The notes beneath the pieces are model-generated. The model was not told where the DNA came from. It saw nothing but the letters and a program-made list of their open reading frames with translations, and did no database searches. Below, piece after piece: positions 17,875-27,263 of a stretch of 64,000 nt of DNA (the stretch's first letter is position 1; every line of letters starts with the position of its first letter). A program made the position numbers and the translations under genes. Origin of the DNA: Cellvibrionaceae bacterium. GTDB lineage: Bacteria; Pseudomonadota; Gammaproteobacteria; Pseudomonadales; Cellvibrionaceae. The stretch is taken from NCBI GenBank assembly GCA_021151825.1, contig JAGKWQ010000005.1, positions 310,001 to 374,000 on the forward strand. Reading direction: 5' to 3'.

Positions 17875-18672
17875 CTACAATACATCCGCAAAGCCGGGAC
17901 GGACTTTGCGGAAAAATAAATAACCACATAACGCAGTCAATGCAGCAACTACCGAATAGCCAAGCAACCCGGTGAAGTCCGGTAGTTGCCCGTAAATAAG
18001 TACCTTACGCGCAGACTCAACTACAAAAGATAATGGGTTGATAAAAATCAGGGCTTGCAGGTTCTGCGGCAAACTATTCACTGAATAAAATATAGGGCTA
18101 AGGAACAGCAATAATGTCGACAAGGTTCCGGTAATTTGTTGTATATCGCGCAAGTAAACACCCAACGCTGCTAATAACCATGAAATCCCCAACAGTAATA
18201 AAAAATAAGGCAACAGCACCAGGGGCAAAAGCAATGCAGTTAAGGGAATTTTTCCGAGCTCGCATAAAATAAAAATTAACAACAATGCAAAGCTGATCAA
18301 AAAGGTAAATAGCGCACCAAATAAATTAATCCAGGATAATAATTCCAGCGGGAATACAATTTTTTTTACAAAATTGGGGTTGCCGGTAATCAATACCGGC
18401 GATTTCGTTAACACTTCCGTTAACACACCATGAATTGTTAGCCCTAAAAATAAAACGATGGCGAAGTTGAGTGTGGTTTCACCTGCACTGTCACTCCAGC
18501 GCGCTTTAAAAACAAATTGAAAAACAAAGGTATAAATTGCCAACATAATTAGCGGCGTAACCAACGACCAGAGCAATCCCAATGCCGAACCACGATAGCG
18601 CGAGTGGATATCGCGCCGTAATAGTTGCCAAATTAGAGTTCGATGGTTCCAGGCCTGGGAAAACATAATCAT
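17875..18672 (-). CDS. wzm: ABC-2 polysaccharide exporter permease Wzm
   Basis: 265-residue permease with six hydrophobic segments and the ABC-2 family start (LIWQLLRRDIHSRYRGSALGLLWSLVTPL). With Wzt it exports a completed undecaprenyl-linked polymer across the inner membrane. Two in-frame ATGs (18672 and 18666) are possible; the first is taken. It lies three bases from rmlB upstream and eight bases from wzt downstream, within one operon. The short N-terminal helix and closing GFADVL are usual for O-antigen rather than group 2 capsule permeases. Confidence 0.9.
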   Translation of the reverse strand: MIMFSQAWNHRTLIWQLLRRDIHSRYRGSALGLLWSLVTPLIMLAIYTFVFQFVFKARWSDSAGETTLNFAIVLFLGLTIHGVLTEVLTKSPVLITGNPNFVKKIVFPLELLSWINLFGALFTFLISFALLLIFILCELGKIPLTALLLPLVLLPYFLLLLGISWLLAALGVYLRDIQQITGTLSTLLLFLSPIFYSVNSLPQNLQALIFINPLSFVVESARKVLIYGQLPDFTGLLGYSVVAALTALCGYLFFRKVRPGFADVL

Positions 18673-18675
18673 TTA

Positions 18676-19740
18676 CTACCCTGCTTTGCCAGAGCGTTGG
18701 TTATGCAACAACCAATCAATAGTTTTTACAATCCCGCTTTCAAAACTTTCTACCGGATGGTAACCCAATTCAGCATGGCATTTGCCAGGATCAATGGCAT
18801 AACGGCGATCATGGCCGAGGCGGTCTTTCACAAAAGTGATGAGGCTTTTGGCTTCACCCTCTTTGGCACACGGTGTGTTTGGATAAGCAGCCAGCAACTC
18901 AGGATTGGCTTTAAGTGCTTCATCCACTTTGCTGCAAATTAAATTTACAATGTCGATATTGCGCCATTCGTTTTCGCCACCCACATTGTAAACTTCGCCA
19001 ATTATTCCCTTGTGCAAAATCAAGTCAATTGCGCGGCAGTGATCTTCTACATATAACCAGTCGCGAATATTCTTACCATCGCCATAAATAGGCAAAGCCT
19101 TGCCCTGCAAAATATTCTGGATTACCAATGGTATTAATTTTTCACTGTCCTGATGCGGACCATAATTGTTGGAGCAATTGCTGGTAGTAACGTTTAAACC
19201 ATAGGTGTGATGATAAGCACGAACCAAATGATCCGATGCCGCTTTGGATGCAGAATACGGTGAGTTAGGGGCAAAAGGTGTTGCTTCGGTAAAAGCCGGT
19301 GCATCTTCTGTTAACGAACCGTACACCTCATCAGTAGATACGTGATGGAAATGATGATTTTCAATACCCGTATCCAACCAGAATTTTTTGGCAGCTTTTA
19401 GCAAATTATGCGTACCGATGATATTGGTTTGAATAAATGCATCCGGCCCGAGAATAGATCTGTCTACATGAGACTCGGCAGCAAAGTGAATTACTTTATT
19501 AATTTGATATTCGGCAAATAACTTTTCAACCAACACCTGATCAATAATATCGCCTTGCACAAAAATAAAAGATTCAGGATGTTCCAGTGATTGGATATTT
19601 TCACGATGCCCGGCGTAGGTGAGTAAATCCAATACAATTAATTTATCTTGCGGATATTTTTGTGCCCAGTAATGGCAAAAATTGCTGCCGATAAAACCTG
19701 CACCACCGGTAATTAGTATATTGCTCATCGCGTTACTCAT
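18676..19740 (-). CDS. rmlB: dTDP-glucose 4,6-dehydratase
   Basis: 354 residues; converts dTDP-glucose to dTDP-4-keto-6-deoxyglucose. Seen: NAD motif GGAGFIGSNF, HFAAESHVDRSI, the catalytic triad region STDEVYGSL with Asp-Glu, and YSASKAASDH with the Tyr-Lys pair. Length and motif spacing are normal for RmlB. Its product is the branch point for rhamnose (RmlC/RmlD) and for the amino-sugar (WecE-like protein at 8.9 kb). Two close ATGs (19740, 19728) are possible. It follows rmlD by 29 bases and precedes wzm by three. Confidence 0.95.
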   Translation of the reverse strand: MSNAMSNILITGGAGFIGSNFCHYWAQKYPQDKLIVLDLLTYAGHRENIQSLEHPESFIFVQGDIIDQVLVEKLFAEYQINKVIHFAAESHVDRSILGPDAFIQTNIIGTHNLLKAAKKFWLDTGIENHHFHHVSTDEVYGSLTEDAPAFTEATPFAPNSPYSASKAASDHLVRAYHHTYGLNVTTSNCSNNYGPHQDSEKLIPLVIQNILQGKALPIYGDGKNIRDWLYVEDHCRAIDLILHKGIIGEVYNVGGENEWRNIDIVNLICSKVDEALKANPELLAAYPNTPCAKEGEAKSLITFVKDRLGHDRRYAIDPGKCHAELGYHPVESFESGIVKTIDWLLHNQRSGKAG

Positions 19741-19769
19741 TAAATAAGAATTCGTTAATCAGGGAATAG

Positions 19770-20666
19770 TTACGCCAATTTATCCAGCATGGCTGACAAC
19801 GCGCGCTGCCAATGTACCGGTTGGATACTTAGCAATGTCCAGGTCTGTTGTTTATCCAAAACTGAAAAGGCCGGGCGTTGAGCGGGTGTTGGATAATCGC
19901 TGGTACGAATCGGATTAACCTGAGGCTGGCGTTGCAGTATTTTTTTCTGTTCCGCTAATGAAAAAATAGCAGCGGCAAAATCATACCAACTGGCAACACC
20001 CGCATCGGAAAAATGAAATATTTTCGGTTCCGGCTTTTTAGCTACCAATGACCAAATCATTTCCGCTAAATTGACTGCGTAGGTTGGCGTTCCCAGTTGA
20101 TCGCTGACAATACCTAGCGATTCACGTTCAGCACCTAAACGCAACATTGTTTTAACAAAGTTTGCACCTTGTTCACAGTAGACCCAACCGGTGCGCACTA
20201 CATAGGTAGTAGGATTATTATCCAATGCAGCAATTTCACCTGCGCGCTTACTACTGCCATAAACACCTAATGGCTGACATCTATCATCAGGCAAATAAGC
20301 CGTAGCTTTTTTTCCATCAAATACAAAATCGGTAGAAACCTGCACTAACATTTTTTTTTTGCTCGCACACCAGCGTGCGATAGCGGCAACAGATTGATGG
20401 TTAATAACATCGGCCAATTGCGGTTCTGATTCAGCCTTATCAACCGCGGTATATGCCGCCGCGTTAATAATAATATCCGGCTGCAACGATTCGAGTGTTT
20501 CCGCGATAGTTTCCGGCGAACTTAAATCTAACTGTTGACGAGTTAAGGCCTGTAATTTTACAGCCACATTATTGATAAATTCAGGCACAGTTTGCTGCAA
20601 TGCGTAACCTAATTGACCATTTGCACCGGTCACGATTACTTGAAGAGCTGCAGGCATCGAACTCAT
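19770..20666 (-). CDS. rmlD: dTDP-4-dehydrorhamnose reductase
   Basis: 298 residues; last step of dTDP-L-rhamnose synthesis, NAD(P)H-dependent reduction of dTDP-4-dehydrorhamnose. Seen: GANGQLGYALQ nucleotide motif, INAAAYTAVDKAE, VSTDFVFDG and the catalytic YGSSKRAGE. Normal length. The ATG overlaps the rmlC stop codon as ATGA, so translation is coupled. The short extension MSSMPAALQ before the core is slightly longer than usual and a later start is possible. Confidence 0.94.
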   Translation of the reverse strand: MSSMPAALQVIVTGANGQLGYALQQTVPEFINNVAVKLQALTRQQLDLSSPETIAETLESLQPDIIINAAAYTAVDKAESEPQLADVINHQSVAAIARWCASKKKMLVQVSTDFVFDGKKATAYLPDDRCQPLGVYGSSKRAGEIAALDNNPTTYVVRTGWVYCEQGANFVKTMLRLGAERESLGIVSDQLGTPTYAVNLAEMIWSLVAKKPEPKIFHFSDAGVASWYDFAAAIFSLAEQKKILQRQPQVNPIRTSDYPTPAQRPAFSVLDKQQTWTLLSIQPVHWQRALSAMLDKLA

Positions 20667-21211
20667 AAATAGGCCTCGGCTTGCGCTAATGGCAAAGCCA
20701 TTTGATCTTTTGCGGATAATGTTGGCTGCACCAGCTCACCAAGGGGCCAATTGATATTCAACGCAGGGTCATTCCATAACAGTGCGCGCTCATGTTCTGG
20801 TGCGTAATATTCAGTACATTTGTAATTAAATTCTGCGCGTTCACTCAATACGAGGAAGCCATGCGCAAAGCCGGGCGGAATCCAGAAAATATTTTTATTT
20901 TCGGCAGAAAGATATACACCAACCGCTTTACCAAATGTCGGCGAGCTTTTTCGCAAATCAACCGCCACGTCATAGACTTCGCCCGCCGTCACACGCACCA
21001 ACTTCCCTTGTGGTTGATTAATTTGATAATGCAAACCGCGCAGCACACCTTTACTGGACGAGCTGTGATTATCTTGCACAAAATTAACGTTGATATTGCG
21101 CTCGCGGAACCAATTCTCACGAAAGGTTTCCAGAAAAAATCCACGTTCATCGCCAAATACTTTTGGTTTGAATAACAACAAATCAGGAATAGCAGTAGCA
21201 ATTACTTCCAT
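20663..21211 (-). CDS. rmlC: dTDP-4-dehydrorhamnose 3,5-epimerase
   Basis: 182-residue cupin-fold epimerase acting on dTDP-4-keto-6-deoxyglucose. Seen: FKPKVFGDERGFFLETF, the catalytic-histidine motif VLRGLHYQ, GEVYDVAVDLR, and WIPPGFAHGFLVLSE. Length is typical. It overlaps rmlA by one base (TGATG) and rmlD by four, so rmlA, rmlC and rmlD form a tightly coupled block. Confidence 0.95.
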   Translation of the reverse strand: MEVIATAIPDLLLFKPKVFGDERGFFLETFRENWFRERNINVNFVQDNHSSSSKGVLRGLHYQINQPQGKLVRVTAGEVYDVAVDLRKSSPTFGKAVGVYLSAENKNIFWIPPGFAHGFLVLSERAEFNYKCTEYYAPEHERALLWNDPALNINWPLGELVQPTLSAKDQMALPLAQAEAYL

Positions 21212-22116
21212 CAGAACACCCGATCTTCCAAAATATTCATCAAATATTCACCGTAGCCACTTTTCAATAATGGTTTGGCCAGATCAATTAATTGTTCCCT
21301 GCTTATATAGCCCATGCGATAGGCGATTTCTTCCGGACACGCCACTTTCAATCCTTGGCGTTTTTCAATGGTTTGAATAAATTGGCTGGCGGCAAGGAGA
21401 TTGTCATGTGTGCCGGTATCAAGCCAGGCTGCACCACGACCTAATAATTCCACAGTTAATTCACCCATTTCCAAATAGGTTTTATTAACGTCGGTAATTT
21501 CCAACTCACCACGCGCAGAGGGTTTAATTGATTTGGCAATATCAATGACGCGGTTGTCATAAAAATACAATCCGGTTACCGCGTATTTGGATTTGGGTTT
21601 TTGTGGTTTTTCTTCAATGGATAACACAGTACCGTCGTCTGCAAACTCCACTACGCCGTAAGCACGCGCATCGTCGACGTGATAACCAAAAACAGTTGCA
21701 CCGGATTCACGCGAGCCCGCGTGCTGCAACAGGCTTGAAAAATCCTGTGCATAATAAATATTATCGCCAAGCACCAATGCACAATTGGAATCACCAATAA
21801 ATTCTTCACCGATGATGAATGCCTGTGCAAGCCCATCAGGTGTTGGTTGCTCAGCGTAGGAAATATGTAACCCCCAATCGCGCCCGTCACCCAATAGTTC
21901 ACGATACGTTGGCAAATCGCGCGGGGTGGAAATAATTAAAATATCGCGAATCCCCGCCAACATTAACGTAGTCAGCGGATAATAGATCATTGGTTTATCG
22001 TAGATCGGAACGATTTGTTTACTGATCGCTTTGGTAATGGGATACAACCGGGTACCCGAACCGCCCGCGAGAACTATCCCTTTGCGACTTGGAGAAGCAG
22101 ATGCGCCTTGCGACAT
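21211..22116 (-). CDS. rmlA: Glucose-1-phosphate thymidylyltransferase
   Basis: 301 residues; makes dTDP-glucose from glucose-1-phosphate and dTTP, first step of dTDP-rhamnose synthesis. Seen: the nucleotidyltransferase signature GGSGTRLYPIT, QIVPIYDKPMIYYP, LVLGDNIYYAQ with the metal aspartate, and IEEKPQKPKS. Family length. First gene of the rmlACDB block; about 50 bases separate it from the sulfotransferase gene upstream. Confidence 0.96.
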   Translation of the reverse strand: MSQGASASPSRKGIVLAGGSGTRLYPITKAISKQIVPIYDKPMIYYPLTTLMLAGIRDILIISTPRDLPTYRELLGDGRDWGLHISYAEQPTPDGLAQAFIIGEEFIGDSNCALVLGDNIYYAQDFSSLLQHAGSRESGATVFGYHVDDARAYGVVEFADDGTVLSIEEKPQKPKSKYAVTGLYFYDNRVIDIAKSIKPSARGELEITDVNKTYLEMGELTVELLGRGAAWLDTGTHDNLLAASQFIQTIEKRQGLKVACPEEIAYRMGYISREQLIDLAKPLLKSGYGEYLMNILEDRVF

Positions 22117-22167
22117 AAATCCAACCTTCTTTTGTTAACTCACCACGGCAGTGGCGAAAAATGTGAA

Positions 22168-22938
22168 TTATCCCAGCCAGTGCCAATCAGGGCTATAGCC
22201 CATGGCGATTAATAAGTTTTTTAACCGACGATTGGTTATGCGGTAGTAGCAACCCAATAACCAACGCATAACAGCGTAATGACTGCGGTCATAATCGCCG
22301 CTAAAAATAGTGGCCGCCTCCGGTAATTGCTCACTGGAAACACCTAAAAAGGTACATACAGCTTGCAAACTTTGCTGATGCTGATTGTTGAGCTCACTAT
22401 TTTCAATAACCAGAATTTGTTCATCCGGAAACTGCTTGCGTAGATTTTGTAATTGCGCGTAATAGTGGCCGCGGCTGCAATAAGAATGACACCGGCGTGC
22501 ACTCCCCTGCTTACTCCCCGAATCACGCCACAAGCGAAAAGGCTCCGATAAGAACGCCAGCCACAATGGCAAGGTTTCATCACCCCGGGATTTTTCCATT
22601 GCATATTGCGAAATAGCGCGCTCAACCGGATCGCGCAAAATAATAATTAACTTCAATGCCGGATTGTAACGCTGCAATTCAGGAGCAATTTCCGGCCAGT
22701 AACAATAAATGGGCGTGCTTTCGCCCCATAACATATCTGTAGTTGCTTGATTGAAATGCACAGCGTAACGCTGGTTAATTTGTTCGTGATTCCATTGCGG
22801 TGAATAATCGGGAGCATCAAATAAATGCACCTCTTTACCTTCCGCAATCGCCAATTGCGGATGCTGGGCTAGAAAATAGCTTAATGCCGTAGTGCCACCT
22901 TTTTGCACACCGACAATCATAAAGTCCAGAGTTTTCAT
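22168..22938 (-). CDS. PAPS-dependent sulfotransferase
   Basis: 256-residue cytoplasmic sulfotransferase. Seen: the 5'-phosphosulfate loop FMIVGVQKGGTTALSYFL, the 3'-phosphate binding segment ILRDPVERAISQYAMEKSRG, and the downstream GHYYAQLQNLRKQFP that recurs in carbohydrate sulfotransferases of the heparan-sulfotransferase-like type. It would transfer sulfate from PAPS to a sugar of the locus's glycan. It overlaps the preceding sulfotransferase gene by four bases. Together with CysC it is the main evidence that the glycan is sulfated. Confidence 0.84.
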   Translation of the reverse strand: MKTLDFMIVGVQKGGTTALSYFLAQHPQLAIAEGKEVHLFDAPDYSPQWNHEQINQRYAVHFNQATTDMLWGESTPIYCYWPEIAPELQRYNPALKLIIILRDPVERAISQYAMEKSRGDETLPLWLAFLSEPFRLWRDSGSKQGSARRCHSYCSRGHYYAQLQNLRKQFPDEQILVIENSELNNQHQQSLQAVCTFLGVSSEQLPEAATIFSGDYDRSHYAVMRWLLGCYYRITNRRLKNLLIAMGYSPDWHWLG

Positions 22939-23783
22939 GCACCAGCCCTGATAGTTTCCATGAGGGCATCAACTTGTGCACGCGAATAAATTTGCCAGAT
23001 AGCATCGCCATTAGCGACTAATTGTTTATAGAGTTTTTCCATTAACTGCAAATCGTAACCTGTATTTTTGCTACTACGTGCAGGAACTATTGCTGCAGAT
23101 GCAGGCAGATTTAATGCATCAATCAAGCTTTGCGGCTGCGCCACGAACTCCTCATAGCGCAACCAATGACCTTGCAGATAATCGCAGTAACGTGCGCAAA
23201 ACCATTCGAGAATATGCAACTGCCGATCCAATGCATCAGGTATTGCCGCCAGCGCATTTTTTAATGATGCATCAAACTGCTCTGCAGCAGGGATATGACC
23301 TTTATTAATAGGCAAATCCACCAGATTCCAGCTCGCCAGAACCGCGAGAGGATTACGCACTATGGCATAAACTGGAAATGCATTGGCCAGATCAGGCAAT
23401 AACGCTGTAAACAATGCGTTGTGTTTAATGATCAAATTGAAATTGCTGTTTAATTCGCGCGCTCGCACATCAATAAAACCGAGGCTGACATCCATTGGGC
23501 GCAATCCACCTGGCACCGCATCGGCAGCTACAGGGTTTTCCGGTACAGCACCATTTTTTTGTTGGCTGGGCGCCTTTCCCTCAGTTAATACCTGCGCACG
23601 CGTTGCATCGGCAAATTGAGCGATGCGATCAAGCGCTGCATTAATACCGTCTACCGGCCTGAACTCGCCAGGGACCATTGGCTCATGCAACGCAAGAGTG
23701 TTGGTGCTGCTATTGAGAATATGGCAGCTCAGGGTTGTGCCCGCGCGGGGTAACCCGGTTAATAAAATCGTTTTTGAAGTCAA
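22935..23783 (-). CDS. Second sulfotransferase-family protein
   Basis: 282 residues. The N-terminus has a PAPS-loop-like motif (ILLTGLPRAGTTLSCHIL) and the middle has AIVRNPLAVLASWNLVDL, which corresponds to the 3'-phosphate-binding arginine region. The remainder is divergent and lacks a recognisable acceptor subtype. The TTG start is chosen because GGATAAGG lies just upstream and no in-frame ATG precedes the motif. Translation is coupled to the next sulfotransferase (ATGA overlap). Likely to sulfate a different position or residue from its neighbour; that is inference. Confidence 0.75.
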   Translation of the reverse strand: MTSKTILLTGLPRAGTTLSCHILNSSTNTLALHEPMVPGEFRPVDGINAALDRIAQFADATRAQVLTEGKAPSQQKNGAVPENPVAADAVPGGLRPMDVSLGFIDVRARELNSNFNLIIKHNALFTALLPDLANAFPVYAIVRNPLAVLASWNLVDLPINKGHIPAAEQFDASLKNALAAIPDALDRQLHILEWFCARYCDYLQGHWLRYEEFVAQPQSLIDALNLPASAAIVPARSSKNTGYDLQLMEKLYKQLVANGDAIWQIYSRAQVDALMETIRAGA

Positions 23784-23804
23784 AGCCTTATCCGTTGATT
23801 CGCG

Positions 23805-24785
23805 TCAGAAGGATTGCCAGATTGAATCCAGTTGACGCATCAGACCGAGAAATTCGGTGCGTTCACGCTCAAGCGAATGATACGCGAGGGTGTCTGCACA
23901 ATTCCGTTTAAAAATGTTCAACTGTTCGGGCTGTTGCAGTATCTGCAAGGCATCTTTAACAGCGGCAGCCAAAGCGGGAGTATTGTACGCGGGAAATAAA
24001 CAATTTTGGCGGTCATGGCAAAAACTGCGATTTCCCACACAGTCAGGAACGATGGTGAGGTCCGCGTAGCTCATGGACTCCAACGCGGGCAAATAGAAGC
24101 CTTCCGTGCTATTTGGCAGCAACACCACTATACGGCTTGCCGCCAGCAAACTGAGCAACTCATCACGAGCCAACCAATGGTTGATGCTGTGCGCATTTAT
24201 ATCCTGTTGCGCTAGCTCATCCTTCAAAGCAATAGCTACCTCGGGGTTTTTCGGACCAAAAATAAACAGCTCGTGTTGCTTGGTGGTTTTTTCTACCGCA
24301 GGGATAGCAATACCATTATTGATAGTAAAGATGGGACCATTTACCAAACCGGTAGATTGAATGGCATCTGCAACTTCCTGCGAAACACAAATGCGCACCG
24401 CCCTTTCGGACAGAAATTGATACATTGGCTGCGCGGGGTCGGCATGGCGCACATGCTGGATTAAATTCACTATTGGCTGCTCAGGTTTTGGCTCTGAACT
24501 TAAATAGGTTGCCCAATCCATACCAGCGAGAAAAGCATAATCATAATTAGCGGGAGCATAGCTTCGCTTATCCTCCACATATTTTGGAAACCAGGGATTA
24601 CTGGAATCCCAAGAGGTGGAATCTGAAAAAGCGATATCGACATTAAATTCCGTTGAGTTTTTCAGGTGATAAAAGTAATCCGCCACTTTTTGGTGGCCAC
24701 CGGTGTATTCCCGGAAGTCGCGGTAAAACAAAACCGTTTTACCGCCTTGCATCGCATGCGAATTTTTATCAGCAGCCGTTAGCAT
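23805..24785 (-). CDS. GT4-like glycosyltransferase (group 1)
   Basis: 326 residues with a GT-B C-terminal half: a nucleotide-sugar site with an EX7E arrangement (STEGFYLPALESMSYADLTI). The N-terminal half contains FYRDFREYTGGHQKVADYF, reminiscent of the acceptor-side glycine loop. The acceptor and sugar are unknown; rhamnosyl transfer is plausible given the adjacent rml genes. It is the first gene of the rml/export operon; about 167 bases upstream are non-coding and should hold the promoter. An internal start at 24752 (MQGGK) is possible. Confidence 0.75.
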   Translation of the reverse strand: MLTAADKNSHAMQGGKTVLFYRDFREYTGGHQKVADYFYHLKNSTEFNVDIAFSDSTSWDSSNPWFPKYVEDKRSYAPANYDYAFLAGMDWATYLSSEPKPEQPIVNLIQHVRHADPAQPMYQFLSERAVRICVSQEVADAIQSTGLVNGPIFTINNGIAIPAVEKTTKQHELFIFGPKNPEVAIALKDELAQQDINAHSINHWLARDELLSLLAASRIVVLLPNSTEGFYLPALESMSYADLTIVPDCVGNRSFCHDRQNCLFPAYNTPALAAAVKDALQILQQPEQLNIFKRNCADTLAYHSLERERTEFLGLMRQLDSIWQSF

Positions 24786-24952
24786 TTTATATCGTTTATC
24801 TTAAGCGCAGGAGGACTCATTAAGGGGTTTAAAAAGCCATAGGAATTTTTGAATAGAGCACATTCAGTTTCAATAAATAATTTTGGGTTACTCATAAATA
24901 TGCTCGATTTAAAAATGATGGACTTTTCTATCAAATCTCAATGTGATGCTAG

Positions 24953-26098
24953 TCATCGCCGCCGCAGAAATGGTTGCTCCACATAACGATAAGTAACTTG
25001 GGAAAAAGCAATTGTGCTAATTAATACCAAGAGAGTTAAACATTCATTGGATATAGTCAGGCCAATGTCGCTGATTATATTTTGACCGACCGCATAGATT
25101 GGCATATGAAATAAATAAATTCCATATGATAGAACACCGAGATATTCAAGCACTTGTAATATTTTGTTTTTTGGTGCTATGGAAGCAGCCTGCGTATTGT
25201 TAATGACAGCAATACCCAGCACAACTAGCCCCATACACGGTATCAATGCATAAGCGGTAAAGTAACCCAACACTCCCACTGCCATCTCATCGAGGCCAAC
25301 TGTACTGCAATAAATAATTATGCCAATACACACAAGCAAGATCATTGCTTTTAATACCAAACGATAACGCTCAAAGAACGGCTTATATTTGTTATTGGTA
25401 GCGATAAGAGCACTCACACTTCCCAACATAAAAGCGGAAAGATTATAGAGAAAATCAAATCTTGCCCGCTGGCTCCACTCGCGGCGAGACACTAAAACTC
25501 CTTCTGTCGTTTTTTCTAAACCTGAAAAGCAGTTATGAGCTATTAACACTGAAATTATAATAATCAGAAAAAGACATGTTACATCGCCACTTCGATTAGC
25601 CAACCAGTGGATGGCAATAAACAATATCGGCGCAAAGAAGAAATACAACATCTCTACCGGCATGGTCCAATAGACATGATTAAAAACAATCCCTGCCGCA
25701 GGTTTGTAGTTTTCTACAAAGAAAAATAATTTAATAACTCGCCAAGCATTTTCTTCGGCCGCCGACCAGAAAATCAGCGTGCAAAATAGTATTGAAAAGT
25801 AATAGAGGGGAATTATCCGCAAAATGCGACTGCGATAGTAGCGCGATATACCTTTAATACTATAAGCATCATGACGATGAGTAATAAATCCTAGCGACAC
25901 CAAGTAACCACTCAAAGAAAAAAAGATGAGTACAGGTATGTAGCCAAAGGGATCAAAAAAACCATTGAGCCATTCACTCTCAGGCAACAATAAAAATTTA
26001 TTAGCCTGAAATGGCAGATGACAAAACACTACTGCAATTGCGCTTAAAGCACGCAATACCATTAAGTAATCGTTTGGCTGTTTAGTAGATTGGTCCAT
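24953..26098 (-). CDS. Acyltransferase 3 family membrane protein
   Basis: 381 residues, about ten membrane segments. Family R-x10-H motif near the N-terminus (LRALSAIAVVFCHLPF), FFSLSGYLVSLGF (the usual FFVISGFL block), and a conserved RILRIIPLYYFS. It would O-acylate a surface sugar. It lies 25 bases downstream of another acyltransferase 3 gene on the same strand, probably a two-gene unit. The base composition is AT-richer than the secretion genes to the right. Confidence 0.85.
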   Translation of the reverse strand: MDQSTKQPNDYLMVLRALSAIAVVFCHLPFQANKFLLLPESEWLNGFFDPFGYIPVLIFFSLSGYLVSLGFITHRHDAYSIKGISRYYRSRILRIIPLYYFSILFCTLIFWSAAEENAWRVIKLFFFVENYKPAAGIVFNHVYWTMPVEMLYFFFAPILFIAIHWLANRSGDVTCLFLIIIISVLIAHNCFSGLEKTTEGVLVSRREWSQRARFDFLYNLSAFMLGSVSALIATNNKYKPFFERYRLVLKAMILLVCIGIIIYCSTVGLDEMAVGVLGYFTAYALIPCMGLVVLGIAVINNTQAASIAPKNKILQVLEYLGVLSYGIYLFHMPIYAVGQNIISDIGLTISNECLTLLVLISTIAFSQVTYRYVEQPFLRRR

Positions 26099-26123
26099 TT
26101 TGGCAAAAGGCTACCTGAGAAAT

Positions 26124-27137
26124 TTATTGACCAGCTTTGATCCGAGCCCTGATCGTCATAATGGGTGACTCAATCCAGCGGGTTATTGCCCAGGCAATTA
26201 CGACAATGACGGGAATAGATGCAACCACCAGCAGGCTACTCCCTCTAGCTGCACCAATATCAAGACAATTAAGCACGAACAATACCAAAAAACCTATCTG
26301 ATAATGAAACAAATAAATTGGATAACTTAAATCTCCAATTTTCTTATCCAGATCCCGCGCAATAAACGCAGAAAAGTGACCGCTGGTAAGGGATATTATC
26401 GTTATGGTACAAAGCAAATAATTTATATAAAACCCGATGTCTCGGACATATCCACCGCGTGAGGCAAACCACCAATTCAAAATAATAACCGCAAATAAAA
26501 ATCCAGGCACAAATGAAAACGATGGTAACCGCGTTACACTCCGTCGCAAAAACTCACGATGATGATAGATCATCGCACCGGTAGAAAAAGGAAGAGACGC
26601 CGCCGGTATAGTGAAATAAATACGATCCCAACCAAAACTCATCACTGCCGCGAGGAGGTGATAACCAACGCTCGCCAGAAACCAAACACTGGTGATCGTT
26701 TTATTTTTGGATAAACCAAATCCAATCACCAAATAAAAAAACAATTCGACCGTTAAGGCCCAAGCTGGCGGCGTTAATCTGGGTGATTCTAACTGAGGGA
26801 AAAATATAAAAATGTTTCTTAGTGTATCGCTGAAATTTTGCGGCAAAAAAATATCCGGATGAAACGCTCGTGTCGCCGATGTACTAAAAGTTAAAACCAG
26901 AATAATTGAGAGTAGCGCTGACAACCAGTAAAGCGGATAGATACGCAGAAACCGATTCAACAAGTAACGGCCAATCCCTTTTGCAGAATGACCATAACTT
27001 TCGTTAATGACTGTCGTCATCAAATAACCACTTATGCAGTAAAAACCAAAGACCGCATAAGCGCCAAGAACTGAAGCACCACCCAAGTGCTGCACAACGA
27101 CTAGTAATGCCAAAAAAGTCCTGAAAAAACCAAGCAT
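26124..27137 (-). CDS. Acyltransferase 3 family membrane protein
   Basis: 337 residues with about ten membrane segments. Seen: R-x10-H (FRTFLALLVVVQHLGG), a variant FFVISGF block (VFGFYCISGYLMTTV), and RFLRIYPLYWLSAL. Its first methionine directly precedes the motif, as in many family members. The upstream 70 bases end at the terminator of the surface-protein gene, so this pair of acyltransferases must have its own promoter or rely on read-through. Confidence 0.85.
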   Translation of the reverse strand: MLGFFRTFLALLVVVQHLGGASVLGAYAVFGFYCISGYLMTTVINESYGHSAKGIGRYLLNRFLRIYPLYWLSALLSIILVLTFSTSATRAFHPDIFLPQNFSDTLRNIFIFFPQLESPRLTPPAWALTVELFFYLVIGFGLSKNKTITSVWFLASVGYHLLAAVMSFGWDRIYFTIPAASLPFSTGAMIYHHREFLRRSVTRLPSFSFVPGFLFAVIILNWWFASRGGYVRDIGFYINYLLCTITIISLTSGHFSAFIARDLDKKIGDLSYPIYLFHYQIGFLVLFVLNCLDIGAARGSSLLVVASIPVIVVIAWAITRWIESPIMTIRARIKAGQ

Positions 27138-27205
27138 AAGCTACCATTTCATTTTTATGCAATTTGATAAGCAATACATTTTCAACTGGAAGATATTTAA
27201 TAACA

Positions 27206-27240
27206 AAAAAATAAGGGCGCCCGAAGGCGCCCTTATTTTT
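27206..27240 (-). terminator. Strong terminator after the surface-protein gene
   Basis: An uninterrupted stem of about 15 base pairs (AAAAATAAGGGCGCC with GGCGCCCTTATTTTT) closes a four-base loop. Flanking A- and T-runs make it usable from either strand. It lies 24 bases beyond the stop of the secreted-protein gene and is among the most stable hairpins in the window. Confidence 0.92.
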
Positions 27241-27263
27241 AACAACGTAAAATCAGCAGTTAA

